Source of the DNA: Streptacidiphilus carbonis
Lineage (GTDB): Bacteria; Actinomycetota; Actinomycetes; Streptomycetales; Streptomycetaceae
Assembly: GCF_000787775.1 (NCBI RefSeq)
Contig: NZ_BBPM01000001.1
Span: 1 to 52,794, forward strand
Direction of reading: 5' to 3'
Length of the DNA: 52,794 nucleotides
The notes beneath the pieces were generated by a model. That model had not been told where the DNA came from. It worked only from the letters and a program-made list of their open reading frames with translations, and made no database searches. Position numbers and translations under genes: made by a program. Shown here in pieces: positions 15,169-23,124 of the stretch (position 1 is the stretch's first letter; every line of letters begins with the position of its first letter).

Positions 15169-15462
15169 GTGAACAAGGAGCCAGCCATCGAGCCATCGAC
15201 CGCAGCCGCCGATCCCACGACGGCAGCCGCCGCCAAGCCGGAGGCCTCCACGGGCGACGGGGATCAACTTCGACACATCATCTGTGTGCGCTGTTTCCCT
15301 GCCTTCGACGGCGTTCTTCGAGCCCCTCACGATGCCGTCTGCATCTGCGGCAAACCCGTCCGCATGGGCGAGCGCCGCCCGGGAGGCGATGTCATGCACT
15401 GCATTCTCTGCGACGAACTGCGCGATTACCACAACAGGGAAAAGCATTCACCGGGCCGGTAG
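15169..15462 (+). CDS. Small Cys-rich protein, function unknown
   Basis: I prefer GTG 15169 as start because GGGAGG (15153-15158) is correctly spaced from it; an ATG at 15151 overlaps that ribosome-binding site. The 97-residue product has an Ala/Thr/Pro-rich N-terminus of about 35 residues. It is followed by three Cys pairs: ICVRCFPAF, AVCICGKPV and HCILCDEL, then basic residues. Three C-x-C or C-x-x-C knuckles suggest zinc binding by a small treble-clef-like module, but I do not recognise a named family. The gene is convergent with the hydrophobic-protein gene across a strong hairpin. Function unknown. Confidence 0.6.
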   Translation: MNKEPAIEPSTAAADPTTAAAAKPEASTGDGDQLRHIICVRCFPAFDGVLRAPHDAVCICGKPVRMGERRPGGDVMHCILCDELRDYHNREKHSPGR

Positions 15463-15517
15463 GCGATCGGGCAGTTGCCCCCATCCGCCGCTTCTCATTT
15501 GAATTGCGCATTAAGGT

Positions 15518-15564
15518 GCGAGAGGGTGGGAGCACGCCGTGAAAGTGTGCTCCCGCCCTCTCGC
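15518..15564. terminator. Strong 18-bp bidirectional terminator hairpin
   Basis: Arms 15518-15535 and 15547-15564 pair over 18 positions with a single G-T wobble and an 11-base loop (left arm GCGAGAGGGTGGGAGCAC). It lies exactly between the convergent genes ending at 15462 (+) and 15578 (-). Confidence 0.8.
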
Positions 15565-15577
15565 CTTATGGACACCG

Positions 15578-15736
15578 CTACCAGCGGTACCAGCGTCCAC
15601 CCGAACTGCCGCGGGCGAAGAAGCCGATTACCCAGATCGCCAGGACGACAAGCGCCACCCACCACAGCACGTGTACCGCAAAGCCCACACCACCCAGGAT
15701 CAGGGCCAGCAGAAGAACCAGAAGCAATGCACCCAT
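15578..15736 (-). CDS. Short hydrophobic membrane protein (stress-type, DUF5670-like)
   Basis: This 52-residue protein starts MGALLLVLLLALILGGVGF, continues VLWWVALVVLAIWVIGFFARG and ends GGRWYRW. Two membrane helices and the terminal Trp-Tyr-Arg-Trp are typical of a hydrophobic protein found in many Streptomyces genomes, often in stress regulons. AAGGAGGT stands a few bases before the ATG at 15734-15736, one of the best ribosome-binding sites in the window. A SigB-like promoter candidate lies immediately upstream. The likely role is membrane protection under osmotic or desiccation stress, which is inference. Confidence 0.85.
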   Translation of the reverse strand: MGALLLVLLLALILGGVGFAVHVLWWVALVVLAIWVIGFFARGSSGGRWYRW

Positions 15737-15760
15737 GTCTTTGACCTCCTTGAAATGCAG

Positions 15761-15785
15761 CTACCCGACAAGAGCGAGGGCATGC
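15761..15785 (-). promoter_or_regulatory. SigB-like promoter candidate (GCAT-N15-GGGTAG)
   Basis: On the minus strand GCAT (15782-15785) and GGGTAG (15761-15766) are spaced by 15 bases. The -10 ends 24 bases before the start codon, leaving a short leader that just holds the ribosome-binding site. Confidence 0.5.
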
Positions 15786-15845
15786 ATTTCTCTCGAGCCG
15801 GCAACACGATCTTGAAGCTGTCCCGTACGGACCCCGTCCCCGACA

Positions 15846-16202
15846 ACGGGGCTGTCCGGGCTGATCGATGTCGTCGGCGGCCCCCAGCTTCCCCCTTTCC
15901 TGGACAAGCTGAACCCTGGCGGGCGGTTCGTGGCCGTCGGTGTGGTCGGTGGGCAGCCGCCCGCGGACTTCGGCATGCGGCTGATGGACGACTTCCGCAA
16001 GTCGTTGTCGTTCGCCACTTTCAGTTCTGACACGGTGCCCGGCACCGACCGGCAGAGCGTGCGGTCGTTCCAGTTCGCCGCTGCCGCGAGCGGCGACCTT
16101 CGTACGGTCGTGCACGAGGTGCTGCCTCTGGATCAGGCAGCGCTGGCCCACCGCAAGATGGACGCGGGCGAGGTGTTCGGCAGGGTCGTGCTGGCACCCT
16201 GA
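15846..16202 (+). pseudogene. C-terminal remnant of a zinc-type/quinone oxidoreductase
   Basis: From about 15858 the frame reads LIDVVGGPQLPPFLDKLNPGGRFVAVGVVGG, then FRKSLSFATFSSDTV, then HEVLPLDQAALAHRKMDAGEVFGRVVLAP before a stop. This is the end of an MDR-superfamily dehydrogenase: the tail of the nucleotide-binding domain and the final catalytic-domain strand with the A-H-x-x-M-x-x-G-E-V-F-G-R-V-V-L signature. The N-terminal two thirds, including GxGxxG and any zinc ligands, are absent; a stop at 15813 closes the frame upstream. No ribosome-binding site or start precedes it, so I call it a gene remnant. Confidence 0.75.
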
Positions 16203-16294
16203 CGCGGACCCCGAGTGCACACGGAGTGTCCCGCTCTGGAGTTCCTGGGGCACGGCCCGGCCGGCGACGGGTGGGCGTTCTCGCGGTCGGGTGG

Positions 16295-17275
16295 TCAGTG
16301 GGTCACCCTCGGGTCCGGTGCGCTGTGGGCGTGCCGGTAGGCCAGTGGTGACAGGCCCAGATACGTGTGGAAGTGCTTGCGGAGGGCGACGGGGTCGCCG
16401 AAGCCGCAGGCGGTGGCGATCCGCGCGACCGTCAGGTCGGTCGACTCCAGCAGCAGGCGCGCGTGCGCCAGCCGACGCTGCGCCAGCCACTTCAGCGGGC
16501 TGCTGCCCACCTCGCTGCGGAACCGCCGGGTGAAGGTGCGCACGCTCATGTGCGCGTGCCGGGCCATGTCCTCCAGGGTGATCGGCTCGGCCAGCCGGTC
16601 CAGCGCCCACTGCCGGGTCGCCGACGTGGAACGATTGGTGTCCTTCGGGACCGGGTGTTCGATGAACTGCGCCTGCCCGCCCTCGCGCCAGGGGGCCACC
16701 ACGCAGCGTCGCGCGGCGGCTGAGGCCACCGCCGCCCCGTGGTCCAGGCGGACCAGGTGGAGGCACAAGTCGATGCCGGCCGCTCCGCCGGCGGACGTCA
16801 GGATGCGCCCGTTGTCGACGAACAGCACGTCCGGATCGACCTCGACGTCGGGGAACAGCCGCGCCAGTGCGTCACACAACGCCCAGTGGGTGGTGGCTCG
16901 GCCTCCGTCCAGCAGGCCGGCCGCCGCGAGCAGGAAGGCCGAGGTGCACAGGCTGACGATGCGGGTCCGCGGCCCTATCCGGTCCAGCGCCTCGGCGAGT
17001 TCCTCGGGAAGCCCGCCGGTCGCGAGCAGGTGCTCGCTGGGCTCCTGCGTGGCGATTACGACGGTGTCCGCGGTCTCCAGCAGCGACTCGTCGTGGTCGA
17101 CGACGATCCGGTAGTCCTCGTGCGTGCGTACCGGTCGGCCGCCGAGGGAGCAGGTGCTGACGGAGTACAGGCGCGTCCCGTCCGGTTCGCAGGCCTCGTT
17201 GAAGACTCGGGCGGGGATGCCCAGGTCCAGCGGCAGGACTCCGTCGAGGGCAAGGACGGCAATACGGTGCGGCAT
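16295..17275 (-). CDS. GlxA-type AraC family transcriptional regulator
   Basis: The 326-residue protein has an N-terminal DJ-1/PfpI-like domain (HRIAVLALDGVLPLDLGIPARVFNEA, then IVSLCTSAFLLAAAGLLDG near residue 105, with the nucleophile-elbow Cys, and TTHWALCDALARLFPDV). A C-terminal AraC domain follows (about 220-320: WALDRLAEPITLEDMARHAHMSVRTFTRRFRSEVGSSPLKWL, then IATACGFGDPVALRKHF). GlxA-type proteins are cytoplasmic activators or repressors sensing small metabolites. The ATG at 17273-17275 has no strong ribosome-binding site. It is divergent from an oxidoreductase gene, 112 bases away, that it probably controls. Confidence 0.93.
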   Translation of the reverse strand: MPHRIAVLALDGVLPLDLGIPARVFNEACEPDGTRLYSVSTCSLGGRPVRTHEDYRIVVDHDESLLETADTVVIATQEPSEHLLATGGLPEELAEALDRIGPRTRIVSLCTSAFLLAAAGLLDGGRATTHWALCDALARLFPDVEVDPDVLFVDNGRILTSAGGAAGIDLCLHLVRLDHGAAVASAAARRCVVAPWREGGQAQFIEHPVPKDTNRSTSATRQWALDRLAEPITLEDMARHAHMSVRTFTRRFRSEVGSSPLKWLAQRRLAHARLLLESTDLTVARIATACGFGDPVALRKHFHTYLGLSPLAYRHAHSAPDPRVTH

Positions 17276-17387
17276 GGCCCGAATAGTACGACAGGTGGCT
17301 CCCCGGCCACTCGCCAGCCTCCGCGACCACACGCCACCCTTGCTGTTGCTGGGACAACGGTCCGGCGAGAGAAGGAACAAGACGGAC

Positions 17388-18368
17388 ATGAGCGAGGACA
17401 CCATGAGCGGGCACACCATGCGGGCTGTCACCATCGGGGAGTTCGGCGGGCCGGAGGTACTGACGGTCGCGGAGGTCGCGCGCCCCGAGCCGCTGCCGAC
17501 CGAGGTGCTGGTACGAGTGCACGCCGCCGGCGTCAACCCGGTGGACTGGAAGACCCGCGAGGGCAACGGCATGGCAGGGCTGCAGACGTTCCCGCTGATC
17601 CTGGGCTGGGACGTCTCCGGTGTGGTCGAGGAGGTCGGTTTCGGCGTCACCACGCTCGCACCCGGGGACGAGGTGTACGGCATGCCATGGTTCCCGCGCG
17701 CCGCGAACGCCTATGCCGAGTACGTGACCGCACCGGCCCGCCAGTGGGCCCGCAAGCCGGCCACCCTCGACCACGTGCACGCGGCCGCCGTGCCGCTCGC
17801 GGCACTGACCGCCTGGCAGACCGTGGCCGAAACCGCCGACGTGCAGTCCGGCCAGCGCGTCCTGATCACGGCCGCCGCCGGCGGGGTGGGCCACTTCGCG
17901 GTCCAGTTCGCCCGTCACCTGGGCGCCCAGGTGATTGCCACCGCCGGCGCCGCCCGCCACCCCTGGCTCAAGCAACTCGGCGCCGACGAGACCATCGACT
18001 ACTCGTCCACCCGCTTCGAACACGCCGCCGACGCGGTCGATGTCGTCATCGACCTGGTAGGCGACGCGCATGACCGGACGAGCACCCGCTCACTGGAGGT
18101 CCTGCGCCCGGGCGGCCTGCTGGTGGCCGTCCCGGCCGGCGTCTCCCCGGAACTGGCCGCGGCCGCCCGGGCGGCCGGCGTGCGGGTCACTCCCTATCTG
18201 GTCGAGCCGGACGGCACGGCGCTGACCACGATTGCGGGCCTGATCGACGCCGGCGAGGTCGTCGTCGAGGTGGCGGAGACCTTCCCGCTCGAGCAGGCCG
18301 GCGCGGCCCACACCCGCGGCGAGGCCGGCCGCACACGCGGCAAGCTCGTCCTGACCGTCGCCGACTGA
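17388..18368 (+). CDS. NADP-dependent quinone-oxidoreductase-like MDR enzyme
   Basis: The 326-residue product belongs to the MDR superfamily without zinc. GPEVLTVAEVARPEP and VHAAGVNPVDWKTREG form the start of the catalytic domain, ILGWDVSGVVEEVGFGV follows, and GQRVLITAAAGGVGHFAVQFARHLGAQVIATA is the cofactor-binding fold with the A-A-G-G-V-G loop of NADPH-dependent zeta-crystallin-like enzymes. Zinc-ligand Cys residues are absent. It would reduce quinones or activated alkenes. AAGGA lies upstream of the ATG at 17388; ATGs at 17403 and 17418 in the same frame are alternatives. It is divergent from the GlxA-type regulator gene. Confidence 0.9.
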   Translation: MSEDTMSGHTMRAVTIGEFGGPEVLTVAEVARPEPLPTEVLVRVHAAGVNPVDWKTREGNGMAGLQTFPLILGWDVSGVVEEVGFGVTTLAPGDEVYGMPWFPRAANAYAEYVTAPARQWARKPATLDHVHAAAVPLAALTAWQTVAETADVQSGQRVLITAAAGGVGHFAVQFARHLGAQVIATAGAARHPWLKQLGADETIDYSSTRFEHAADAVDVVIDLVGDAHDRTSTRSLEVLRPGGLLVAVPAGVSPELAAAARAAGVRVTPYLVEPDGTALTTIAGLIDAGEVVVEVAETFPLEQAGAAHTRGEAGRTRGKLVLTVAD

Positions 18369-18635
18369 CTCCGTCGGGGCCAGCCCGGACGCCGCGAGGA
18401 GTGGGTGCGCTGCATGGAGGACATGGTCATCCTCTTCCAGGCATCTCTGGGAACGCCCCCGCCTGCGCAATCGAGCCTCAGCACGCGCTCTCGCGCGACC
18501 CCGGTGACACAGACCCGGTGCTGCGGGCACGGCTGGATGCTGGCCCCGATCGACGCGGCTTCGCCGCAACATGCGGATGCCCGTGGTGAGCGTGACGCTA
18601 GGGAAGGTAGAGACCGCACTTCCCTGGAGGTAGCC

Positions 18636-18836
18636 GTGCTTGCCGGCGTTTCGCGAACATCGGGACCTGCACCGACCGAGACCCCAGAAGGCGAGTCCTC
18701 GACGGGCTCCGGGATCTCCTTTCACGACCCGGTCTACCGCCACGACCAGTGGTGGACGTGGGTCGGGCTTTCGGCGGTTGCGCTCATCGCCATCTGCACG
18801 GCCGGATTCATGGTCGCGCGGCTGTTCCCCGTCTAG
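18636..18836 (+). CDS. Small single-span membrane protein, unknown
   Basis: GTG 18636 is preceded by GGAGGTAGCC, a good ribosome-binding site, and opens a 66-residue frame. The N-terminal 30 residues are Ser, Thr, Gly and Pro rich. HDPVYRHDQWWTWVGL then leads into one membrane helix (SAVALIAICTAGFMVARLF). I do not recognise a family. The frame is open further upstream but loses coding character there. Its TAG stop overlaps, tail to tail, the stop of the M20 peptidase remnant on the other strand (shared CTAG at 18833-18836). Confidence 0.55.
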   Translation: MLAGVSRTSGPAPTETPEGESSTGSGISFHDPVYRHDQWWTWVGLSAVALIAICTAGFMVARLFPV

Positions 18837-19009
18837 GGCCGACACCCGGCCGACCGCAGCAGCGCCACCAGCACGTCGTGGGCCCGCAGCACCTCCTCGC
18901 GCGGGTGGTTGGGGAACGATACCGAGGAGATCTCCGCCAGCCGCTGCAGGTCCGCGACCAGACCGTCCATCAGGCCCTCGATCCGGGCCACGAGTTCGGG
19001 CCGTGCCAT
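18833..19009 (-). pseudogene. N-terminal remnant of an M20-family dipeptidase
   Basis: The 58-residue frame from the ATG at 19007-19009 reads ELVARIEGLMDGLVADLQRLAEISSVSFPNHPREEVLRAHDVLVALLRSAGCRP and stops. It closely resembles the N-terminal helix and substrate-domain entry of actinobacterial M20/M25/M40 dipeptidases (D-L-x-x-L-A-x-I-x-S-V-S-F-P). A complete enzyme has over 400 residues and zinc ligands that are all missing here. The truncation falls exactly at the end of the opposite-strand membrane-protein gene, which suggests a deletion or rearrangement joined the two. Probably non-functional. Confidence 0.7.
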
Positions 19010-19401
19010 CGGCTGTGCGTTTCGCCCAGGGAGACGGTGCGGCTCGTGTCCGCAGCGGCTTCTCGTACCGCCGTCGTTCGCGTGAAAGGCGGGTGCGGCT
19101 GCCCGCGACAGGCGGACGGAAGCCGAGATTCCGCCGTTCAGCGGCGCGACCCCGCAGGAGCCGGGGCTGACTCGGCGGGGCGTGCGCAATAGGGTCCACG
19201 CCGTCCGGGTCGCTGCGGTCGCGCGTCCTTGCCTGCCTTCCGGGTCGCTGGCGCGCGAGCGGTGGCGTCAGTCCGATGGCGCATCCGGGGCGCGGTCGGT
19301 GGTTGGCGGTGGTGTGCTGGAGGCGATGACCGCCGCGGCCGATGGGGCCGGGGCCGCTGTGGCGGGCGGACGGTGCGGTTCTGACGGAGCGGAGGCTCGT
19401 C
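19010..19401. other. Intergenic region with no recognised gene
   Basis: Neither strand shows a frame with coding character. It lies upstream of the oleate hydratase gene and should contain its promoter, but I could not identify one with confidence. Confidence 0.5.
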
Positions 19402-20967
19402 GTGGCGAAGGCTTATCTGGTGGGTGCTGGGGTGGCGTCGTTGTCGGCCGCGGCACTGCTGATCCGGGAGGGGCGGTTCGCCGGGACCGACATCACGATC
19501 CTGGAGGCGCAGGACCGGCTCGGCGGCAGCCTGGACGCCGCCGGCTCGCCGGACGCCGGTTACACCATGCGTGGCGGGCGGATGTTCGAGCTGCACTTCG
19601 AGTGCACGTACGACCTGCTGAGCTCGATCCCGTCGCTGGACGACCCGAACAAGTCGGTCACCGAGGACACCTTCGCCTTCCACGAGGACTTCGCCTGGAA
19701 CGACAGGGCCCGCCTGGTCGACTCCGCGGGAAGTCCGGTCGACGCCCACTCGATGGGCTTCTCCGAGCGCAACCGCCTGGACCTGGTCGCATGTGTGGGC
19801 ACACCCGAGAAGCGGCTGGACGGCAAGCGCATCTCGGACTGCTTCACCGAGGACTTCTTCACCACGAACTTCTGGTACATGTGGTGCACGACCTTCGCGT
19901 TCGAGCCCTGGCACTCGGCGATCGAGTTCCGCCGCTACCTGAACCGGTTCGTGCACCTGTTCAAGACCTTCGACACCATGTCGGGCATCTACCGCACCCG
20001 CTTCAACCAGTACGACTCGATCGTGCGCCCGCTGCTGGCCTGGCTGAAGGACCAGGGCGTCAACGTCCAGCAGAACACCACCGTCACCGACCTCGAACTG
20101 GCCCCGGACGACGACATCACCGTGACCTCCATCGCCTGCGTGCGCGACGGCGCCCGCCAGGACATCCCGGTGGCCGCAGAGGACCTGGTGTTCGTGACCA
20201 ACGGATCGATGACCGCCAACTCCACCCTGGGCAGCACCGACACCCCGGCCGTGCTGGACGCCTCCGCCCCCGACGCCTCATGGCGGCTGTGGGAGACGCT
20301 GGCGGTGAAGCGGCCCGGCATGGGCGACCCGGCCGTCTTCGACACCTCCGTCAAGGACTCCACCTGGGGCTCGTTCACCGTCACCACCAAGGATCCGACC
20401 TTCTTCAAACTGATGGAGGAGTTCTCGGGCAGCCCGGCCGGCAAGGGCGGCCTGATCACCTTCAAGGACTCCCAGTGGCTGCTGACCATCGTCCTGAACC
20501 ATCAGCCGCACTTCCACGAGCAGCCCGCCGACACCTTCGTGTGGTGGGGCTACGCCCTGTTCCCCGACAGGACGGGCGACCACGTCGCCAAGCCGATGGC
20601 GCAGTGCACCGGCCGTGAGATCCTCACCGAGGTCATGGGCCACCTGCACTTCGCGCAGGGCGAGCAGATCATCGAGTCCTCGATCGTGCGCCCGGCGATG
20701 ATGCCCTACATCACCAGCCAGTTCCTGGTCCGCAAGACCGGGGACCGCCCCCGGGTGGTCCCGGCCGGCTCCACCAACCTCGCCTTCATCGGCCAGTACG
20801 CCGAGGTACCCGACGACGTCGTGTTCACCGTCGAGTACTCCGTGCGCACCGCCTGGGCCGCTGTGGCGGAACTGCTCCACCTCGACAGGCAGCCCCCGCC
20901 GGTCTACAAGGGCGGCCACGACCCCAAGGTCCTCCTGGAAGCCCTCCACACCATGCACCGCCACTGA
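19402..20967 (+). CDS. ohyA: Oleate hydratase
   Basis: The 521-residue protein begins AYLVGAGVASLSAAALLIREG, the FAD-binding Rossmann motif of the family. ILEAQDRLGGSLDAAGSPDAGYTMRGGRMFELHFECTYDLLSSIPSLDDP follows, with the R-G-G-R-M/E segment characteristic of oleate hydratases. NFWYMWCTTFAFEPWHSAIEFRRYLNRF and NQYDSIVRPLLAWLKDQGV further support it. The enzyme adds water to the cis-9 double bond of oleic acid to give 10-hydroxystearate, with FAD as structural cofactor, and is linked to detoxifying free fatty acids. GGAGG lies just before GTG 19402; the length is near the family norm. It is a single-gene unit. Confidence 0.93.
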   Translation: MAKAYLVGAGVASLSAAALLIREGRFAGTDITILEAQDRLGGSLDAAGSPDAGYTMRGGRMFELHFECTYDLLSSIPSLDDPNKSVTEDTFAFHEDFAWNDRARLVDSAGSPVDAHSMGFSERNRLDLVACVGTPEKRLDGKRISDCFTEDFFTTNFWYMWCTTFAFEPWHSAIEFRRYLNRFVHLFKTFDTMSGIYRTRFNQYDSIVRPLLAWLKDQGVNVQQNTTVTDLELAPDDDITVTSIACVRDGARQDIPVAAEDLVFVTNGSMTANSTLGSTDTPAVLDASAPDASWRLWETLAVKRPGMGDPAVFDTSVKDSTWGSFTVTTKDPTFFKLMEEFSGSPAGKGGLITFKDSQWLLTIVLNHQPHFHEQPADTFVWWGYALFPDRTGDHVAKPMAQCTGREILTEVMGHLHFAQGEQIIESSIVRPAMMPYITSQFLVRKTGDRPRVVPAGSTNLAFIGQYAEVPDDVVFTVEYSVRTAWAAVAELLHLDRQPPPVYKGGHDPKVLLEALHTMHRH

Positions 20968-20981
20968 CCGCGGGCTCCGCG

Positions 20982-21605
20982 TCACGTGGTGAGGCGGGCG
21001 AAGGCGACGATGTTGCCGAGGTAGCGGTGGGTGGCGGAGTCGTAGCCGTTGCCGCAGGTGATGAGGCTGAGTTCCGGGGCGCTGGAGAGGGAGTAGACCT
21101 GGCCGGTGGGGAAGGCGCTGTCGGTGTAGGCCGCGATGCGGGTGACGGTGAAGACAGCGGTGCTGCCGTCCTGGCGGTCGATGAGGATGTGATCGCCGGG
21201 GCGGAGTTGGCCGAGGCGGTAGAGGACGGCGCGGCCGGTGGGGGTGTCGACGTGTCCGAGCAGGACGGTGGTGCCGGAGGCGCCCGGGGCGGGTGAGTAG
21301 CGGTACCAGCCGATCCGGTCAGCCTGGCGGTAGGACGGCACGGCGATCTGGCCGTCGGCGGCCAGGCCGAGGACGGTGGTCAGGGCGTCGACACCGATCG
21401 CGGGGATGCGGACGCGTTCGGGGGCTGAGGCGGGCAGCGGCCCGCGTCCGTCGACGGAACGGGCCAGGGCCGCGGAGGGGGGCGGCTGAGGGGCCGTCTG
21501 GAGGCCGCCGTGGGCGGCCATCCAGATCAGCAGCGCGCCCACCGCTCCGACGAGCAGAGCGTTATGGCGCTTGCGGCGCTGCGGGTCGTCAGTGGGCGCG
21601 GCCAT
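20982..21605 (-). CDS. Class F sortase
   Basis: The 207-residue protein has one N-terminal membrane anchor (NALLVGAVGALLIWMAAHG), a Pro/Ser-rich linker and a sortase domain. RIPAIGVDALTTVLGLAADGQIAVP starts the beta-barrel, TVLLGHVDT carries the catalytic His, and LSLITCGNGYD the catalytic Cys, followed by an Arg in THRYLGN. This is the actinobacterial class F arrangement with a Cys-Gly after the active site. It would cut and transfer surface proteins at the outer membrane face. The start overlaps the end of the upstream Ser-rich protein gene by 17 bases; the two form an operon, which suggests they work on the same surface structure. Confidence 0.92.
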   Translation of the reverse strand: MAAPTDDPQRRKRHNALLVGAVGALLIWMAAHGGLQTAPQPPPSAALARSVDGRGPLPASAPERVRIPAIGVDALTTVLGLAADGQIAVPSYRQADRIGWYRYSPAPGASGTTVLLGHVDTPTGRAVLYRLGQLRPGDHILIDRQDGSTAVFTVTRIAAYTDSAFPTGQVYSLSSAPELSLITCGNGYDSATHRYLGNIVAFARLTT

Positions 21606-22284
21606 GACCGCCCGCGTGAGGTCGTGCCCGCCACCAGGCCGCGGCGCCGCCCAGGAGCAGCAGGGCGCCGAGGATGGCGAGGGCCGGGTTGGTGCTGCGG
21701 GTGATGCTGCCGCCGGCGCCGGTTGCGATGTGGCCGCTGGAGGGCGGAGCGCCCATCACCGTGAGGCTGCCGGTCACTGTGCCGCCGCCGGCGCAGGTGA
21801 CTACGACGGGGTAGGTGCCGGCCAGGGCCGTCGATGTGACGGTGGTGGTGCCGGACAGCAGACTGCCGCCGCCGGAGGCGGGGGAGAGCGGCGCATCGGC
21901 GCTGAAGGCAGTGGAGGAGCCGATGCCGCCGGTGCCCTTGCAGCCGGAGACGGTGAGGGTGAGCGCGGCCCCGGCGCGGGCCGGGTCCGGCTTGACGCGC
22001 ACGCCCGCTGCGGGAGTGGCGGACGGGCTCGTGCTCGCGGAGGGGGAGGCGCTCCCGCTCGCAGAACTGCTCGGCCTCGCAGAGGCGCTCGGGCTCGCGG
22101 GGGTGCCGGTGGTCCGGCTGGAACTCGTGCTTGTGGCGGGTGATGAACCGGCGGAGGAGACCGCGGCGGTGAGGTCCTGAGGGGAGCCGCAGGCGGGCAG
22201 CACGGCGAACGTGGCGGCCAGAAGTGCCGCCCCGAGCGCCGCACGGCGTCGTGCACTGACACGGGAGTGCAGGTGCGCATCCAT
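21589..22284 (-). CDS. Ser-rich secreted/anchored protein preceding the sortase
   Basis: The 231-residue product has a signal sequence (RRRAALGAALLAATFAVLPAC) ending in a lipobox-like L-P-A-C, a low-complexity Ser/Ala/Thr/Pro linker, an Ig-like or beta-sandwich domain (LTLTVSGCKGTG ... GTYPVVVTCAGGGTVTGSLTV) with two Cys, and a C-terminal hydrophobic helix (PALAILGALLLLGGAAAWW) with a basic tail (RARPHAGGHGRAH). The tail resembles a sortase substrate stop-transfer segment, but no LPxTG or LAxTG precedes it. It may be held by its lipid and C-terminal helix, or use a divergent signal. GGGAGG precedes the ATG at 22282-22284. Confidence 0.75.
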   Translation of the reverse strand: MDAHLHSRVSARRRAALGAALLAATFAVLPACGSPQDLTAAVSSAGSSPATSTSSSRTTGTPASPSASARPSSSASGSASPSASTSPSATPAAGVRVKPDPARAGAALTLTVSGCKGTGGIGSSTAFSADAPLSPASGGGSLLSGTTTVTSTALAGTYPVVVTCAGGGTVTGSLTVMGAPPSSGHIATGAGGSITRSTNPALAILGALLLLGGAAAWWRARPHAGGHGRAH

Positions 22285-22478
22285 GTGGAGGGCCTCCCAC
22301 GGCGCTACAGCTGTCAACGGTCCCTCAGAGGGTTCCAGTCGCGCGGACGCGGCGGCAAGACGTCGGTCGGCCTCCCTCGGAAGCTTGGCAGTCGGGGGCT
22401 CGATGCCTCTGCCGATCTGCTGGTAGCCTCCATCCACTCGCGGACGCACGGGTGTTCGTGTCGGGGGAGGGCTGCGCC

Positions 22479-22883
22479 GTGGGCTACGTGTACACCTTCG
22501 ATCTGTCGCCTGAGGAGGTCGAGGGCCTGCTTGCGGATCCTGGGAAGTCCTCCGGCTTCCTGGCCGCGCTGAAGCGGAAGACGCTCGCAGCCGCAAAAGC
22601 CAGGATTGTCGAGCGGAGCACCGGACCGACGACGGTGGAGCTCTTCGAGACAGGCCTGCGGCTGACCGACCCGCGCGCGGTGCGCGAACTCCGTTGGGCG
22701 GACGTGCACTACGTCATGGAGCGCCCAGGTGTGTGGAGCACGCAGGACGTCGCGCACGGCGTCGTGCTCATCCCCGGATCCGCCGTGCCCGAGAGCGAAC
22801 GGGCCGCGTTGGCGCAGCAACTGCGCGCCTGGGTCGGTGCGAAGTACAAGGTGCGCGAAGGCGGGATGGTCGGAGCCGGCTGA
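22479..22883 (+). CDS. YcxB-like protein
   Basis: GTG 22479 follows a GGGGGAGGG site and opens a 134-residue frame. The C-terminal half (LFETGLRLTDPRAVRELRWADVHYVMERPGVWSTQDVAHGVVLIPGSAVP then ALAQQLRAWVGAKYKVR) resembles the YcxB-like C-terminal fold, a small PH-like domain of unknown function. The N-terminal part (FDLSPEEVEGLLADPGKSSGFLAALKRK) is helical with no membrane span. It is isolated from neighbours by more than 190 bases on both sides. The family is suggested rather than certain. Confidence 0.6.
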   Translation: MGYVYTFDLSPEEVEGLLADPGKSSGFLAALKRKTLAAAKARIVERSTGPTTVELFETGLRLTDPRAVRELRWADVHYVMERPGVWSTQDVAHGVVLIPGSAVPESERAALAQQLRAWVGAKYKVREGGMVGAG

Positions 22884-23124
22884 CGCCGGGACCGCTCGGC
22901 GCAGTGCGCCACAGGGGGCCGTCGGCCAGCCCTCGGGGGATCGAACGGGTTCGGAACGACCGGGGCGAGCGACCGATCGGGCTGTCGGGCGCCGTCGATT
23001 GGCTCTGGACCTGATGGTGGCGATCGTGCGAAGTCTTGCTCGACCTCCGCGCCCTGCGCGCCGACAACGGCTTCGACGCCTGCCGTGGCGACAGCCGTCG
23101 TTCTCGTCCCGAACCGGTCCCGCG

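Noticed and set aside
16295-17683. N-terminal extension of the GlxA regulator beyond 17275
   Set aside because: The extra residues overlap the divergent oxidoreductase gene and lack family similarity; the DJ-1-like domain starts at 17275.
21589-21690. LPxTG or LAxTG signal in the Ser-rich protein beside the sortase
   Set aside because: The residues before the C-terminal helix (GSITRSTNPA) do not contain the motif.
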